The notes beneath the pieces are model-generated. The model saw nothing but the letters and a program-made list of their open reading frames with translations, ran no database searches and was not told the DNA's origin. From Sphingomonas sp. YR710 (GTDB lineage: Bacteria; Pseudomonadota; Alphaproteobacteria; Sphingomonadales; Sphingomonadaceae), in the NCBI RefSeq assembly GCF_900101455.1, contig NZ_FMZJ01000001.1:426489-490488 (forward strand): a stretch of 64,000 nucleotides of DNA. Reading direction: 5' to 3'. Positions within the stretch are counted from its first letter, which is position 1. Each line of letters opens with the position of its first letter. Both the position numbers and the translations under genes were made by a program. Below, one piece after another: positions 1-9,029 of the stretch.

Positions 1-1459
1 GGCACGTCGCCCAGAGCTGATCGCTACCCACGAAGCGGGGCGGCGAAGTGCACCATTCCGCTGTAAGCTTCGCGGTATATTCGCTGGAGCCGAACACGCC
101 GTTGGCGTGCTCCGATCCCTGCAGAAGCACATTTTTGCCCGTCTGCGCAGGCGGGTTGTAATAAGCGATCTCGCGAATATCGTTCGGCCCGGTCGTGCCG
201 AACACGCGGATGCCCGAATTGAAATAACCACAGGCGATCGCAGTCGGCTCATCGCGGCGATCCACGGTGCAGTAATGGCTGTAATATCCCGCGAACAGAC
301 CCGTTCCCTTGGTATCGCTGCTCGCGACCGTGCTGTTCGCCGGCAATTGGATTTCAAGTTGCAGGTTCCGCACGATAACGGGGTTGGTTTCATCGGAAAT
401 GTCGATGATCCGCACCGTGCCAAATTCGTCCGGAGCGATCAGATAGGGGTGCCCGCCCCATGTCACGGGAATGGTCATCTGGGCCGCGCCGGTCGAGTTC
501 CACGAGACTGAGCCAAGCTCGCGGATGGTTGGCACGGGTGCGCGCCGTTGAATGTCGCTGACGTCGAAAATGCGAATGCCCGCCGGATTCAAGCTCGCGA
601 TATAGAGTCTGTTTCCATCTTTGCTGAACGAAAAGCCGTGATTGAACGTGCCGGTGCTGCCCACGAAGACGATCGTGGGCAGCTTGGGGTTCGATACGTC
701 GATTGCGGTCAGGACCCCGAGCGCAAAACCGGCAGCCCAATAGGTCATGCCGTCGGGCGACCAGCCGCCTTCGTGGCCCAGGACGTTTGCCGGGATGCTC
801 AGATTGCCGATGCCGTTCTGGAGCTCGGGCGCTGCGCAGCCCTTGTTGAGGTCATAGACCTCGAAGAAAGCCCCGCCGACCGCGACCCCGCCGGATACGC
901 CGCCGAGCAGTCCCCGCTTCTCGTTGACTTTCAGGCTTTCCCAGGGGCTCAGCATCGATGCGGTGGTCAGGCGCGTGGCGAAGCGCGGCCGCGCCGGATC
1001 GCTCAAATCGACCACCTGGACACCAGGCGAGCGTTTCAACAGTCCGGTCAATGTCGTCGCCATATAGGCGCAATTGCGGTAGAAGGGGTTCACCCACGAT
1101 CCGCCTTCGCCCTGATATCGACCGACCAGTTCGAGGTTGCAGCGGTAGCCCTGCTTGCTGCGGCCGCTATTGCGATCGGCTAGCGGCACCTGACCTTGCA
1201 ATCCCGTTTCCGGCAGCGAGCCGGCGCCGCAATTCGCGTGCGGAATCACGTCGCTGTCGAGCGAGGCCGTCGTGAGTGAAGCCGACGCGGTTTGCCCGGT
1301 TGACGACGTGTTTTGGGTGGAACTGTCGGCGGCGGCGGCGGCGGTGCTGGTATCACCGGCGCTGTTGCTGCTGCTCGACTGGGCCGCGATCAAGGCAATG
1401 CCCGATACGGCCATGACGGCTGCTGCCGTTCCCACGATAACCTTGCCGGAAAATTGCAT
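1..1459 (-). CDS. LVIVD-repeat exported protein (3' end outside window)
   Basis: Reading leftward from the ATG at 1459 an open frame runs without a stop to the window edge (about 486 codons), so the C-terminus is missing. The N-terminus is a signal peptide (MQFSGKVIVGTAAAV...), then a low-complexity Ser/Ala/Thr linker of about 50 residues. The body has repeated blade-like units with phrases such as GVQVVDLSDPARPR, LTAIDVSNPKLP and VRIIDISDETNP, typical of LVIVD beta-propeller repeats found in secreted or surface proteins of Proteobacteria. Enzymatic function cannot be assigned. The 350-bp AT-rich gap before it presumably holds its promoter. It shares orientation with the TonB receptor but is separated from it, so it is probably a separate transcript. 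The frame continuity and repeat phrases are seen directly; the export role is inferred. Confidence 0.8.
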   Translation of the reverse strand, partial: MQFSGKVIVGTAAAVMAVSGIALIAAQSSSSNSAGDTSTAAAAADSSTQNTSSTGQTASASLTTASLDSDVIPHANCGAGSLPETGLQGQVPLADRNSGRSKQGYRCNLELVGRYQGEGGSWVNPFYRNCAYMATTLTGLLKRSPGVQVVDLSDPARPRFATRLTTASMLSPWESLKVNEKRGLLGGVSGGVAVGGAFFEVYDLNKGCAAPELQNGIGNLSIPANVLGHEGGWSPDGMTYWAAGFALGVLTAIDVSNPKLPTIVFVGSTGTFNHGFSFSKDGNRLYIASLNPAGIRIFDVSDIQRRAPVPTIRELGSVSWNSTGAAQMTIPVTWGGHPYLIAPDEFGTVRIIDISDETNPVIVRNLQLEIQLPANSTVASSDTKGTGLFAGYYSHYCTVDRRDEPTAIACGYFNSGIRVFGTTGPNDIREIAYYNPPAQTGKNVLLQGSEHANGVFGSSEYTAKLTAEWCTSPPRFVGSDQLWATC

Positions 1460-1809
1460 GTTCTCTCTCCATAGGGCCCAGCATCGACAGGCTGGATTGC
1501 TTCCGTGCATTGCGGATCACACTCACCCACTTGGCGCCAGTGGTGCAATGCTGTGCCCCACTATTTGTGGTAATATTTCAAGGTGTGGAAGAAATAATCT
1601 CAGTATTACTACATAATAAAATTTGGTAATAGATTATGATCGACGGAATTTGTTCATCTATGCTAAAAAATTAACAATATTAGAAATTTTATGTGCACAA
1701 TGAGGCGCAATCCCCCAGCAATACCGGGGGATTGTTTATTCCAAGTCGTAAATGCGCCTAATAATATTTTTAATTAGGAGCGCATTGCCAATTCGAAGAA
1801 ACTGGCGCG
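1460..1809. other. AT-rich intergenic gap with one hairpin
   Basis: This gap lies between the 3' end of the TonB receptor and the start of the LVIVD protein, both on the minus strand. It is clearly richer in A/T than the flanking genes and holds no convincing coding frame. It contains the hairpin listed at 1708-1734 and presumably the promoter of the LVIVD gene; I could not choose a single -35/-10 pair. Confidence 0.6.
1708..1734. terminator. 9-bp perfect hairpin, possible terminator
   Basis: CAATCCCCC (1708-1716) pairs perfectly with GGGGGATTG (1726-1734) across a 9-nt loop. On the plus strand TTTATT follows. On the minus strand, the direction of the upstream TonB receptor, there is no U-run after the stem, so its use as an intrinsic terminator for that gene is uncertain. 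Confidence 0.4.
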
Positions 1810-4299
1810 TTAGTTCCAGGTGCCGCTGCCGAAATGGATCCGCAGGCGTGCGCCGTAGAACCTGGGCCGGCCAAGGCTGCGCGAATCGTAGCCGAGGCTT
1901 CCAAGGAGGCCGTTGGTCGACACGACCGTGTTCTGGTTGGTCACATTCTGTGCCCAGAGGCCAAGGTCGAGCGGTCGTCCCGCGATGGAGGACCAGTCGA
2001 GGAACAGGTCCAACTGGTTGACCGCGGTCGCCAGCGGGCCGGTGGCCGCAGTCTGATACCTGTCGACGTGGCGATACGTCGCACCAAGGCTGAGGTCACC
2101 GGATTCTTTCGGAATGGGAACCAGTAACGTGCCGGTGATCGCGGCGGACAATTTAGGCGAATATGACAGTACGCCTCCGGCCTGTGCCGACAAGCTGGCG
2201 ACATAGCCGAAATCCAGAATATTCTGTGGCACGGTCAGGTCTTTTACTTTGGTATTCAGGTAGGTCACCGTCCCGTTCAGGCGAAACCGATGGTAAAAGG
2301 TAAGTGTCGAGTCCAGTTCGGCGCCATAAATGTGCGAACTGCCTGCATTGATGATCGTCGTCGTGAGCGGCAGCGGCCGGTTGTCGGTGGGATTGGCGTC
2401 GATCAGCGAGGCCTGAATTTGCTGGTTGGCAAAGTTCGAGTAAAAGCCTGCCACGTTGAAGGTCCCCGAAATCGGTCCGCGGAACTGCGTTTTGAGGCCT
2501 ATTTCATAGCTATCGAGCTTTTCCGCATCGTAGCCGTTGAACCCCGGCTGGGCCGTCGCAACCACGCCGCCCTGGCGATAGCCGCGCGAGTAGGTTGCGT
2601 AGGTCATGATCCCCGGCGAAAGGTCGTAGGCGACGTTGAGCGTCCAGGTCGGCGCCTCGGTCGTGCGGCTGTCCTGATAGGCGCAATTCGTCAGGCCGGT
2701 GTAGCCGGGACCGCAGATGCGACCCTGTGGCGCGACCAAGTCGACCGGATTGAGGGGAGTCGGATCCGGGGTGAAGATCACCGACTGCAGCTGCGAATAG
2801 ACCTCCGATTTGTCTTTCGAGTAGCGAATCCCGGCGGTCAGATGCAGAGCGTCCGTCAGATCGTAAGTTCCCTGGGCGTAAATGCCCAGATTGGTAAACT
2901 TCGTCGATAATGTCGTGTCGTTCAACGAACTTGCCGGCGAGGCCAGGCAGCGGACATTGGCGATGTCGACATCGACATTACAGATGGAGCCGAACGAGGG
3001 AGAGTAGTTCCGCAGGCGCTTCGGAGGCGTGCTCTTCTCGAAATAGGTTCCGGCTTGCCATTTCAAACGGCCCGACAAGGACGTGCCGCTAACCTGAAAC
3101 TCCTCAGTGAAATTGCGCTGCCAGTTGCTATATTGACCTTCTGGAAGATTGTTCTGCGGCGTAAATATAAAGGTGTCCGGCGGAAAAAAGTTGAGCGGCC
3201 CGAGCAGGGTGGTCGGCCATGTTCCGCCGATCGTCGAGGCCTCAAATTTCTGTCTCGAGTCCGAATAAGAGAAGATATTCTTCAGGCGTAGGTTGTCGCT
3301 GATCTGGAACGTCGTGTGATTGATAAGCTGATAGACCTTCGTGTAGGCTTGTGGGGTCTTTGCATAAGATGCGACCTGATAGAAATCGCCGCTCTGCTGC
3401 AAGCGCTGCACGTCGCCGGAAGCAAAGGCCCCAAATCCGACGGCCGGGTCAGCGGCATAGACTTGCACTTGTTCGGGCTGGTGATCGGTGAAGAAATAAG
3501 AGCCGACCGTGTAGTTCTCGATATCCGGAGTAATCTCCCATAGCGCGCTTCCGCGAACGGCGATGTAATCGACATCGGCGAAACGGCCGGTGCCAACGCC
3601 GGTGACGTTCTTGATCACTCCGTCGCGCTTCATATGATCGACGCCGAAGCGCAGCTTGAAGGTTGAAGAAACAGGGATGTTGATGACACCCTGAATGCGA
3701 TGCATGGCATAGTTGCCGTAGCTGCCTTCAAGATAGCCTTCGAATTTGTCGGTAGGGCGCTTCGGCTGCAGCAGGACGGCACCGCCGGTCGTGTTGCGTC
3801 CGAACAGGGTTCCTTGTGGCCCCTTGAGGACCTGAACATTCTCGAGGTCGAAAAGATTGCTGGGATTAGCGCCCTCGCCCGAACCCGTGAACTGATTGCC
3901 GCCCCGCGGCGCCACAACCTCTGCGAAATAGCTGCCGACGGTCGCTGAAGTGCGCAATTCCTGGCTGAAGCCACGAATGGCAAAGGACGTTTGTTCCGAA
4001 CTGTAGCGCTGGTTCGCCGTGAGCCCGGGGACATATTTCGTCAGGTCGGCGGCATTGGTGATATTGTACCTGGCAAGTTCCTTATTGGATACGACATTCA
4101 ACGAGATCGGCACATCCTGGGCAATTTCGTCTTGGCGGCGTGCCTGAACGATGATTTCCTCGGTCTCGCCGTTCGATTTCTGCGCCGAGGAATCCCCCGT
4201 ATTGTCGGCCCCCTTCGCGGCCCACGCTTCGCCCCCCCCGACAACGGCGACTGCGGCCACTCCCGCAACAAGGATAAACCTGAATTGTACTTTCCTCAT
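1810..4299 (-). CDS. TonB-dependent outer membrane receptor
   Basis: 829 aa. Residues 1-28 form a signal peptide ending near EAWA. A TonB-box-like stretch (EEIIVQARR, 47-55) is followed by the plug domain (QDVPISLNVV... and the LKGPQGTLFGRNTTGGAV motif), then a long beta-barrel ending in RLRIHFGSGTWN. It imports a ligand across the outer membrane using TonB/ExbBD energy. This CirA/FecA-like class is greatly expanded in sphingomonads, often for aromatic or plant-derived compounds; the ligand cannot be read from sequence. The start at 4299 has a strong Shine-Dalgarno (GAGGAG, about 5 nt upstream). The amidohydrolase upstream on the same strand suggests a shared substrate, but the 368-bp gap argues for separate promoters. 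Confidence 0.93.
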   Translation of the reverse strand: MRKVQFRFILVAGVAAVAVVGGGEAWAAKGADNTGDSSAQKSNGETEEIIVQARRQDEIAQDVPISLNVVSNKELARYNITNAADLTKYVPGLTANQRYSSEQTSFAIRGFSQELRTSATVGSYFAEVVAPRGGNQFTGSGEGANPSNLFDLENVQVLKGPQGTLFGRNTTGGAVLLQPKRPTDKFEGYLEGSYGNYAMHRIQGVINIPVSSTFKLRFGVDHMKRDGVIKNVTGVGTGRFADVDYIAVRGSALWEITPDIENYTVGSYFFTDHQPEQVQVYAADPAVGFGAFASGDVQRLQQSGDFYQVASYAKTPQAYTKVYQLINHTTFQISDNLRLKNIFSYSDSRQKFEASTIGGTWPTTLLGPLNFFPPDTFIFTPQNNLPEGQYSNWQRNFTEEFQVSGTSLSGRLKWQAGTYFEKSTPPKRLRNYSPSFGSICNVDVDIANVRCLASPASSLNDTTLSTKFTNLGIYAQGTYDLTDALHLTAGIRYSKDKSEVYSQLQSVIFTPDPTPLNPVDLVAPQGRICGPGYTGLTNCAYQDSRTTEAPTWTLNVAYDLSPGIMTYATYSRGYRQGGVVATAQPGFNGYDAEKLDSYEIGLKTQFRGPISGTFNVAGFYSNFANQQIQASLIDANPTDNRPLPLTTTIINAGSSHIYGAELDSTLTFYHRFRLNGTVTYLNTKVKDLTVPQNILDFGYVASLSAQAGGVLSYSPKLSAAITGTLLVPIPKESGDLSLGATYRHVDRYQTAATGPLATAVNQLDLFLDWSSIAGRPLDLGLWAQNVTNQNTVVSTNGLLGSLGYDSRSLGRPRFYGARLRIHFGSGTWN

Positions 4300-4667
4300 G
4301 ATATCTCCTCTTCCCGTTATTATCTCGCGTGTATTTCACGTGTTTTTTGATTTTTGGCTCAGTTCAATCACTCGACGGCCGGTACCGTTCGCTAGTGGCC
4401 AGGATTTCCCTTTAAGAACTCTGACAGGGCTGAATTCCAGAAGAAATATTCAGCATTATTTCGATATCGTAGATTTCCGACTGTCAACTGATCGAGGATT
4501 AGTGATGATTGTAAGAAAATTGGCTAAAGCAGCGAAGAAAAATGAAAATAACAATATAGAATAAATTAGCGAATTGCATTCGGGGAGCGCCAGCGTGGCC
4601 CCCCCCCCGCCCCGACGAGCAGCGGCAAATTCCTGCCGCCGCCAGATCGGTTCTGTTCGTCAGCGCA
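4300..4667. other. Intergenic gap, probable TonB receptor promoter region
   Basis: This is a 368-bp gap between the amidohydrolase 3' end and the TonB receptor start, both leftward. The half near the receptor is AT-rich with A/T runs; the other end carries a poly-C/G-rich stretch near 4600-4615. No RNA gene or credible small ORF was found. The receptor's ribosome-binding site (GAGGAG) lies just before 4299. Confidence 0.5.
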
Positions 4668-6050
4668 TCAGGCGTGGACCCGTGCCCGCCACAGATCTTC
4701 CTGCAGCATGCCATCGATCTCCGGCATGCGCTCCTCGCCTTCCGGTTCGGCGAGATATTGGCCGCGCGTGTGGAAGTGCGCGATCAGTTCTTTGCTAAGC
4801 GGCTCGTGCTTGCCGAATATTGCCTCCAAAGGCACGCCGATCCTGGCCGCGATCGAGTCGAGCTTTGCCTTGTCCAGGCCGAGCGCATTGATAGCGTTCT
4901 GGCCCATGATACCGATCGCCTCATCCCTGGGGATGTTGCCAAGCGCGTCACGCAGCCACTCGATCGTATTGGGCCAGGTGCCCTCGCCATGCGGATAGTC
5001 GCGTCCGAACCCAAGTCGGCTGATGTCGAGGTCGTGACGCATTGCGACCTCGCACCTGCGGATGAACGAGAGGCCGTTGAAGCAGTTGGTCGTCCAATAT
5101 TCGCTCGGCTTGCGCCTGGCCGGCAGGACGTCGCGGTGTGCCTCGAACTGTTCGTCGAGATAGTTGAAGACGCGGCCCATCCAGTCACCGTAGATCTCAC
5201 TAAGCACGAGCTTGAGGCGGGGGTAGCGATCGAACACGCCTCCCATCATCAACTGCCACATGGCGCGGCGTGGCTTGACGCTTGCGAAGACCTTGCCCTC
5301 GAAGAACTGCTTCGAAAGCTTTTCGATCGCGGTCGCAACATCGGACTGTTCTTCGCGGATGGTCTGGCCAATGCGGTGAAACATCGCGCCGAGCTCGCCC
5401 TGACGTTCGCCCTGGCCGGCATGCATCCAAAGCAATATCCCGCGTTCCTCGCAGCGCGCCCAGAACGGATCCCAATATTTGTCGAACAGCGGTGGTTGGC
5501 CAGGATAAGTGGTGAAGCCGGGCAGAGTGGTCGCCTTGAAACCATGATCGGCGATCCAGTCGAGTTCCTCGATGAGTTCGTCGACGCTACGCCATGGCGC
5601 AGAGCCGAGGATGCCGATCAGATAGAGCCGGTCAGGCTCGGAACCAAAGGTGTCGTACAGCCAGCGGTTATAGGCCTTCACGCCCGCGTTGCAGCGATCC
5701 ATGGTATGATCGCGATTCGACGACTGGTAGAACAGGCCGGTTGCGCGCGGGTCGCCACTATGGATGAACTCGGCGGCGATGCCTTCGCGATCCATTTCCT
5801 GCATACGGATCTTGTGATCCCAGACGCCGAGCCCGTAGCCGTTACGTACCGCGCCATCATGGTCATAGATGTCGTAAAGATCGGCATTGTGCATGCGTTT
5901 GAAGAAGTGACTGCTCACACCGATGAAGTCGCTGTTTTCCTGGTTCAGTACAGGCAGGAAGTCATGATAACGCTTGTCCAGGTATTTCGGCCAGGCATCT
6001 GGGGGCATTTGTGCGTGCCCGTCCATCGAAACAATCGTGAGCCTTTCCAT
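4668..6050 (-). CDS. Amidohydrolase family 2 (metal-dependent hydrolase/decarboxylase-like)
   Basis: 460 aa from the ATG at 6050, preceded by AAGGATGG at good spacing; a TTG two codons upstream is the alternative. It is a TIM-barrel member of the ACMSD/amidohydrolase-2 group. It shows an N-terminal DGH (10-12) where many relatives have DxH, a central WMHAG histidine motif and a late GRDYPHGEGT motif carrying the catalytic Asp. Relatives hydrolyse or decarboxylate aromatic and cyclic carboxylates; the substrate here is unknown. The TonB receptor downstream on the same strand suggests a catabolic patch. The substitution in the first metal motif (Gly between Asp and His) is common in this subfamily and does not by itself imply inactivity. 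Confidence 0.85.
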   Translation of the reverse strand: MERLTIVSMDGHAQMPPDAWPKYLDKRYHDFLPVLNQENSDFIGVSSHFFKRMHNADLYDIYDHDGAVRNGYGLGVWDHKIRMQEMDREGIAAEFIHSGDPRATGLFYQSSNRDHTMDRCNAGVKAYNRWLYDTFGSEPDRLYLIGILGSAPWRSVDELIEELDWIADHGFKATTLPGFTTYPGQPPLFDKYWDPFWARCEERGILLWMHAGQGERQGELGAMFHRIGQTIREEQSDVATAIEKLSKQFFEGKVFASVKPRRAMWQLMMGGVFDRYPRLKLVLSEIYGDWMGRVFNYLDEQFEAHRDVLPARRKPSEYWTTNCFNGLSFIRRCEVAMRHDLDISRLGFGRDYPHGEGTWPNTIEWLRDALGNIPRDEAIGIMGQNAINALGLDKAKLDSIAARIGVPLEAIFGKHEPLSKELIAHFHTRGQYLAEPEGEERMPEIDGMLQEDLWRARVHA

Positions 6051-6143
6051 CTGCAATCCATCCTTTCTTTATAGTGTGTGACATCGGGCGCCGTGGTGTC
6101 TGCCAGCGGGCGTCTGAGGCGAATCCATGTTGTCGCCGTAACC

Positions 6144-6157
6144 GTACATCAATGTAC
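6144..6157. promoter_or_regulatory. Palindromic operator-like site GTACAT-CA-ATGTAC
   Basis: Two perfectly inverted 6-bp half-sites are separated by 2 bp, in the divergent region between the amidohydrolase and the efflux operon. GTAC/TGTAC-type palindromes are typical of TetR-family operators. It could control either neighbour. No regulator gene for it is present here. Confidence 0.45.
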
Positions 6158-6181
6158 ACTTAATGAGGTAGATGTCCATGT

Positions 6182-6382
6182 GTGTTTTTCGGGGCAGCCA
6201 ATTTCGTGGAGGACGGAACTTCGTCGCGCCTCGATGTCCGGTTGCGCGCGGCTGTCCGTAAGCTGCTCGCCGAGGCTGGTTCCAGCGCCATCACGCGCAT
6301 TTTTGCACAGGTGATCGACTATCGCGAATGGCCGATGCGACCGGATGATTACGTAGATCGCTCAGGCGCTTTGGCGGGTTAG
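6182..6382 (+). pseudogene. Weak 66-aa ORF, possible gene remnant
   Basis: Open frame from a GTG with no clear Shine-Dalgarno. The segment RLRAAVRKLLAEAG looks helical and vaguely like the first helix of a TetR regulator, but no helix-turn-helix follows and the frame soon ends. I cannot assign it; it may be a decayed regulator or simply non-coding. Confidence 0.15.
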
Positions 6383-6468
6383 ATCGCAGTCAAAGCGGCC
6401 AATCTGTCGAGGACATGGGGCCGGATGCAGAAATGGAGGGATGTCGCAGAGCCAGGCGAGGAAATTGC

Positions 6469-7959
6469 ATGCGAAGATTGAACATGGCCGCAGAGATGAC
6501 GCAGGTGTCGGGCGTCCGTTCGTTCGGCATTGTCCGCAAGCTGGGCTTCGCCTTTGGTCTGCCGGGATTCCTCGCCGGGTGCAGTTTTGCCCCATCCCAT
6601 ATCAGACCGGCCCAGCCAGTGCCCCAGACCTTTGCGGAAACCGCCCCGCCGGGCGTCTCGATTGCTCGGATCGGCTGGCAGGACTTCTTCCGAGAGTCCC
6701 AGCTGCAATTCTTGATCACACAGGCGCTGGCGAACAATCGCGAGATCAGGGTCGCGACAGGGCGGGTCGCAGAAGCGCGGGCATCCTGGCGCATCCAGGG
6801 GGCCGCGCTATATCCCCAGTTCGATGCGGTAGCGACAGGAACCCGCGGCCGAACGCCTGCCGATCTTTCGGCGACCGGCCAGGCGGCCACCGGTAACCAG
6901 ATCTATGCGCAACTCAGCGCGAGTTGGGAAATCGACTTCTGGGGACGTCTGCGCAACCTGAACGATGCGGCACGGGCACAATATCTGGCGACCGAGGAAG
7001 CCCGGCGCGCGGTCGCGACCGATCTCATCGCGCAAGTCGCGAACGGCTACCTGATCGAGCGCGAATATGAAGAGCGCGTCGCGATCGCCCAACGGACGAT
7101 CGCGACGCGCGAGGAATCGCTGCGGATCGTGCGGCGGCGCTATGAGGTCGGCGCTGGCTCGAAGCTCGACATGGCGCAGGCGCAAACCCTGCTGGCGCAG
7201 GCGCAGACTACGTTGCAGGCGCTCGACCAGGATCGCGCCATCAATCGCAACGCTCTCGCTTTGCTGGTGGGGCAACCCGTGGAGATTGCCCCCGGGCCGC
7301 TTGGTCTCACGCAGGCGAGCCCCGAATATATCCTGCCGGCGGGGCTACCTTCCGAACTGCTCGTAAACCGCCCTGATATCGTCGAGGCCGAATATGCGCT
7401 GCGTGCCGCCAATGCGAATATCGGTGCCGCCCGCGCCGCCTTTTTCCCGAATATCAGCCTCACCGGCGCCTTGGGTACGGCGAGCAGCGAACTGGGGGGC
7501 CTATTCAAGGCGGGGAGCGGAGCATGGAGCTTCACGCCCACGATGTCGGTGCCGCTGTTCAACGCCGGCCAGCTCAGAGCCGACGTCGATGTTGCCAGGG
7601 CCCGTCGTGACATCGCCGTTGCGAACTATGAGCGGACCGTTCAGTCCGCCTTCCGCGACGTATCCGACGCATTGGTCCGTCGCCGGCAGCTGGGGCTGCA
7701 GATCGAGAGCATGCGAACCATGCTGGAGGCGACGCGGGAGCGCGCCCGCCTTGCCCAGTTGCTGTTCGACAATGGCCGCTCCGCATATCTGGAAGTGCTC
7801 GACGCACAACGCGATCTCTTCGCGACCGAGCAGTCGCTGGTTCAGCTGCGCAGGGCGGAGCTGGCCAGCATCATCAGCCTCTATGCCGCCCTTGGCGGGG
7901 GTTTCCTGGCAAACCCGGCTTTCGACATCAACGCACAAAACAGGAGCCCGGCACGATGA
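6469..7959 (+). CDS. NodT-family outer membrane efflux lipoprotein
   Basis: 496 aa from the ATG at 6469, chosen because GCGAGG sits about 8 nt upstream; the frame opens 18 codons earlier. A signal peptide ends in the lipobox LAGC with lipidation at Cys38. The remainder is the TolC-like double repeat: coiled-coil helices (ANNREIRVATGRVAEARA; later a matching LRAANANIGAARAAFFP repeat) and strands such as YAQLSASWEIDFWG. It is expected to form the trimeric outer membrane channel of a tripartite pump. The next gene starts within its stop codon (ATGA at 7956), so channel, adaptor and ABC genes are translationally coupled. Confidence 0.93.
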   Translation: MRRLNMAAEMTQVSGVRSFGIVRKLGFAFGLPGFLAGCSFAPSHIRPAQPVPQTFAETAPPGVSIARIGWQDFFRESQLQFLITQALANNREIRVATGRVAEARASWRIQGAALYPQFDAVATGTRGRTPADLSATGQAATGNQIYAQLSASWEIDFWGRLRNLNDAARAQYLATEEARRAVATDLIAQVANGYLIEREYEERVAIAQRTIATREESLRIVRRRYEVGAGSKLDMAQAQTLLAQAQTTLQALDQDRAINRNALALLVGQPVEIAPGPLGLTQASPEYILPAGLPSELLVNRPDIVEAEYALRAANANIGAARAAFFPNISLTGALGTASSELGGLFKAGSGAWSFTPTMSVPLFNAGQLRADVDVARARRDIAVANYERTVQSAFRDVSDALVRRRQLGLQIESMRTMLEATRERARLAQLLFDNGRSAYLEVLDAQRDLFATEQSLVQLRRAELASIISLYAALGGGFLANPAFDINAQNRSPAR

Positions 7960-9029
7960 ACATGCCCCCGCAGAAATGGCTCATCCGGGGCGGTATCGCT
8001 CTTGTGCTCGTGCTGACAGGCGTTGTCCTCTGGTATCTGATGAAGCCGGCCGGGCTGCCCGATGGCATCGTCAGCGGCAACGGCCGGATCGAGGGGGTCG
8101 AGGTCGACATCTCCGCCAAGACCTCCGGACGTATTCGCGACATCGTCGCCAATGAAGGCGACTTCGTGAAGGTGGGGCAGGTCGTGGCGCATATGGACAT
8201 CGATGTCCTCAAGGCCCAGCATTCGGAGGCGCAAGCCCAATATGCGCAGGCGCTCAACGCCGTCGGCACCGCGCAAAGCCAGGTCGCACAGCGCGAGAGC
8301 GAGCGGGCCGCATCGTTGGCGGGGCTCCGCCAGCGTCAGGCCGAACTGAATGCGGCGCGCAAACGGCTCGGGCGCTCCGAGACGCTTGCGCGGGAAGGGG
8401 CAACGCCCGTCCAGGAGCGTGACGACGACGAGGCTCAGGCGGAGGGCGCAAGTGCCGCCGTCGAAGCCGCGAGGGCTCAACTCGCGGCGACCGAAGCGGC
8501 GATCGGAACCGCGCGCAGCCAGGTTATCGGCGCGCGTTCCCAGGTCGATGCCGCGCGCGCGACGATCGAGCGGATCGACGCCGACATTCGCGACAGCGAC
8601 CTGAAGGCGCCGGTCGATGGTCGCATCCAGTATCGCGTCGCCCAGCCCGGCGAAGTGGTCGCAGGGGGCGGGCGTGTTCTCAATCTCGTCAATCTTGGCG
8701 ACATCTACATGACCTTCTTCCTTCCCGAGACCGTCGTCGGGCGGATCGCGATGGGAACAGAGGTGCGGATCGTGCTCGACGCAGCGCCGAACTACACGAT
8801 CCCGGCGACAATCTCGTTCGTCGCCGATGTGGCGCAATTCACCCCGAAGACGGTCGAGACCGCCAGCGAGCGACAGAAGCTGATGTTCCGCGTGAAGGCG
8901 CGGATCGATCCGAATCTGCTTCGCAAGCATCTTGCCCAGGTGAAGACCGGTTTGCCCGGCATGGCCTATGTCCGCGCCGATCCGAAGATCGCCTGGCCCG
9001 CTTCGCTGACCGAGAACCTGGTGCGATGA
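7956..9029 (+). CDS. HlyD-family periplasmic adaptor (YbhG/YhiI-like)
   Basis: 357 aa. One N-terminal membrane anchor (about 10-31), the first biotinyl-lipoyl half ([20 protein letters not shown], ending in GQVVAHMD), a long Ala/Gln/Arg-rich coiled-coil hairpin (about 80-200), the second lipoyl half ([21 protein letters not shown]) and a beta-barrel domain. It bridges the inner membrane ABC exporter to the outer membrane channel. It overlaps the preceding channel gene by ATGA, and the next ABC gene begins ATGA at 9026. The order channel-adaptor-ABC-permease matches the E. coli yhiI-rbbA-yhhJ and ybhGFSR type systems. Confidence 0.93.
   Translation: MNMPPQKWLIRGGIALVLVLTGVVLWYLMKPAGLPDGIVSGNGRIEGVEVDISAKTSGRIRDIVANEGDFVKVGQVVAHMDIDVLKAQHSEAQAQYAQALNAVGTAQSQVAQRESERAASLAGLRQRQAELNAARKRLGRSETLAREGATPVQERDDDEAQAEGASAAVEAARAQLAATEAAIGTARSQVIGARSQVDAARATIERIDADIRDSDLKAPVDGRIQYRVAQPGEVVAGGGRVLNLVNLGDIYMTFFLPETVVGRIAMGTEVRIVLDAAPNYTIPATISFVADVAQFTPKTVETASERQKLMFRVKARIDPNLLRKHLAQVKTGLPGMAYVRADPKIAWPASLTENLVR

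Larger units (their letters stand above)
6051..6468. other. Regulatory gap between amidohydrolase and efflux operon
   Basis: This divergent intergenic region (about 420 bp) contains the palindrome at 6144-6157 and a weak open frame at 6182-6382 (GTG start). That frame encodes about 66 residues (ending DDYVDRSGALAG) that I do not recognise. TATAAAG on the minus strand near 6068-6074, just ahead of the amidohydrolase, could be its -10. The efflux operon's promoter must also lie here. Comparable efflux operons usually have a TetR gene at this spot, and none intact is present. Confidence 0.45.
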
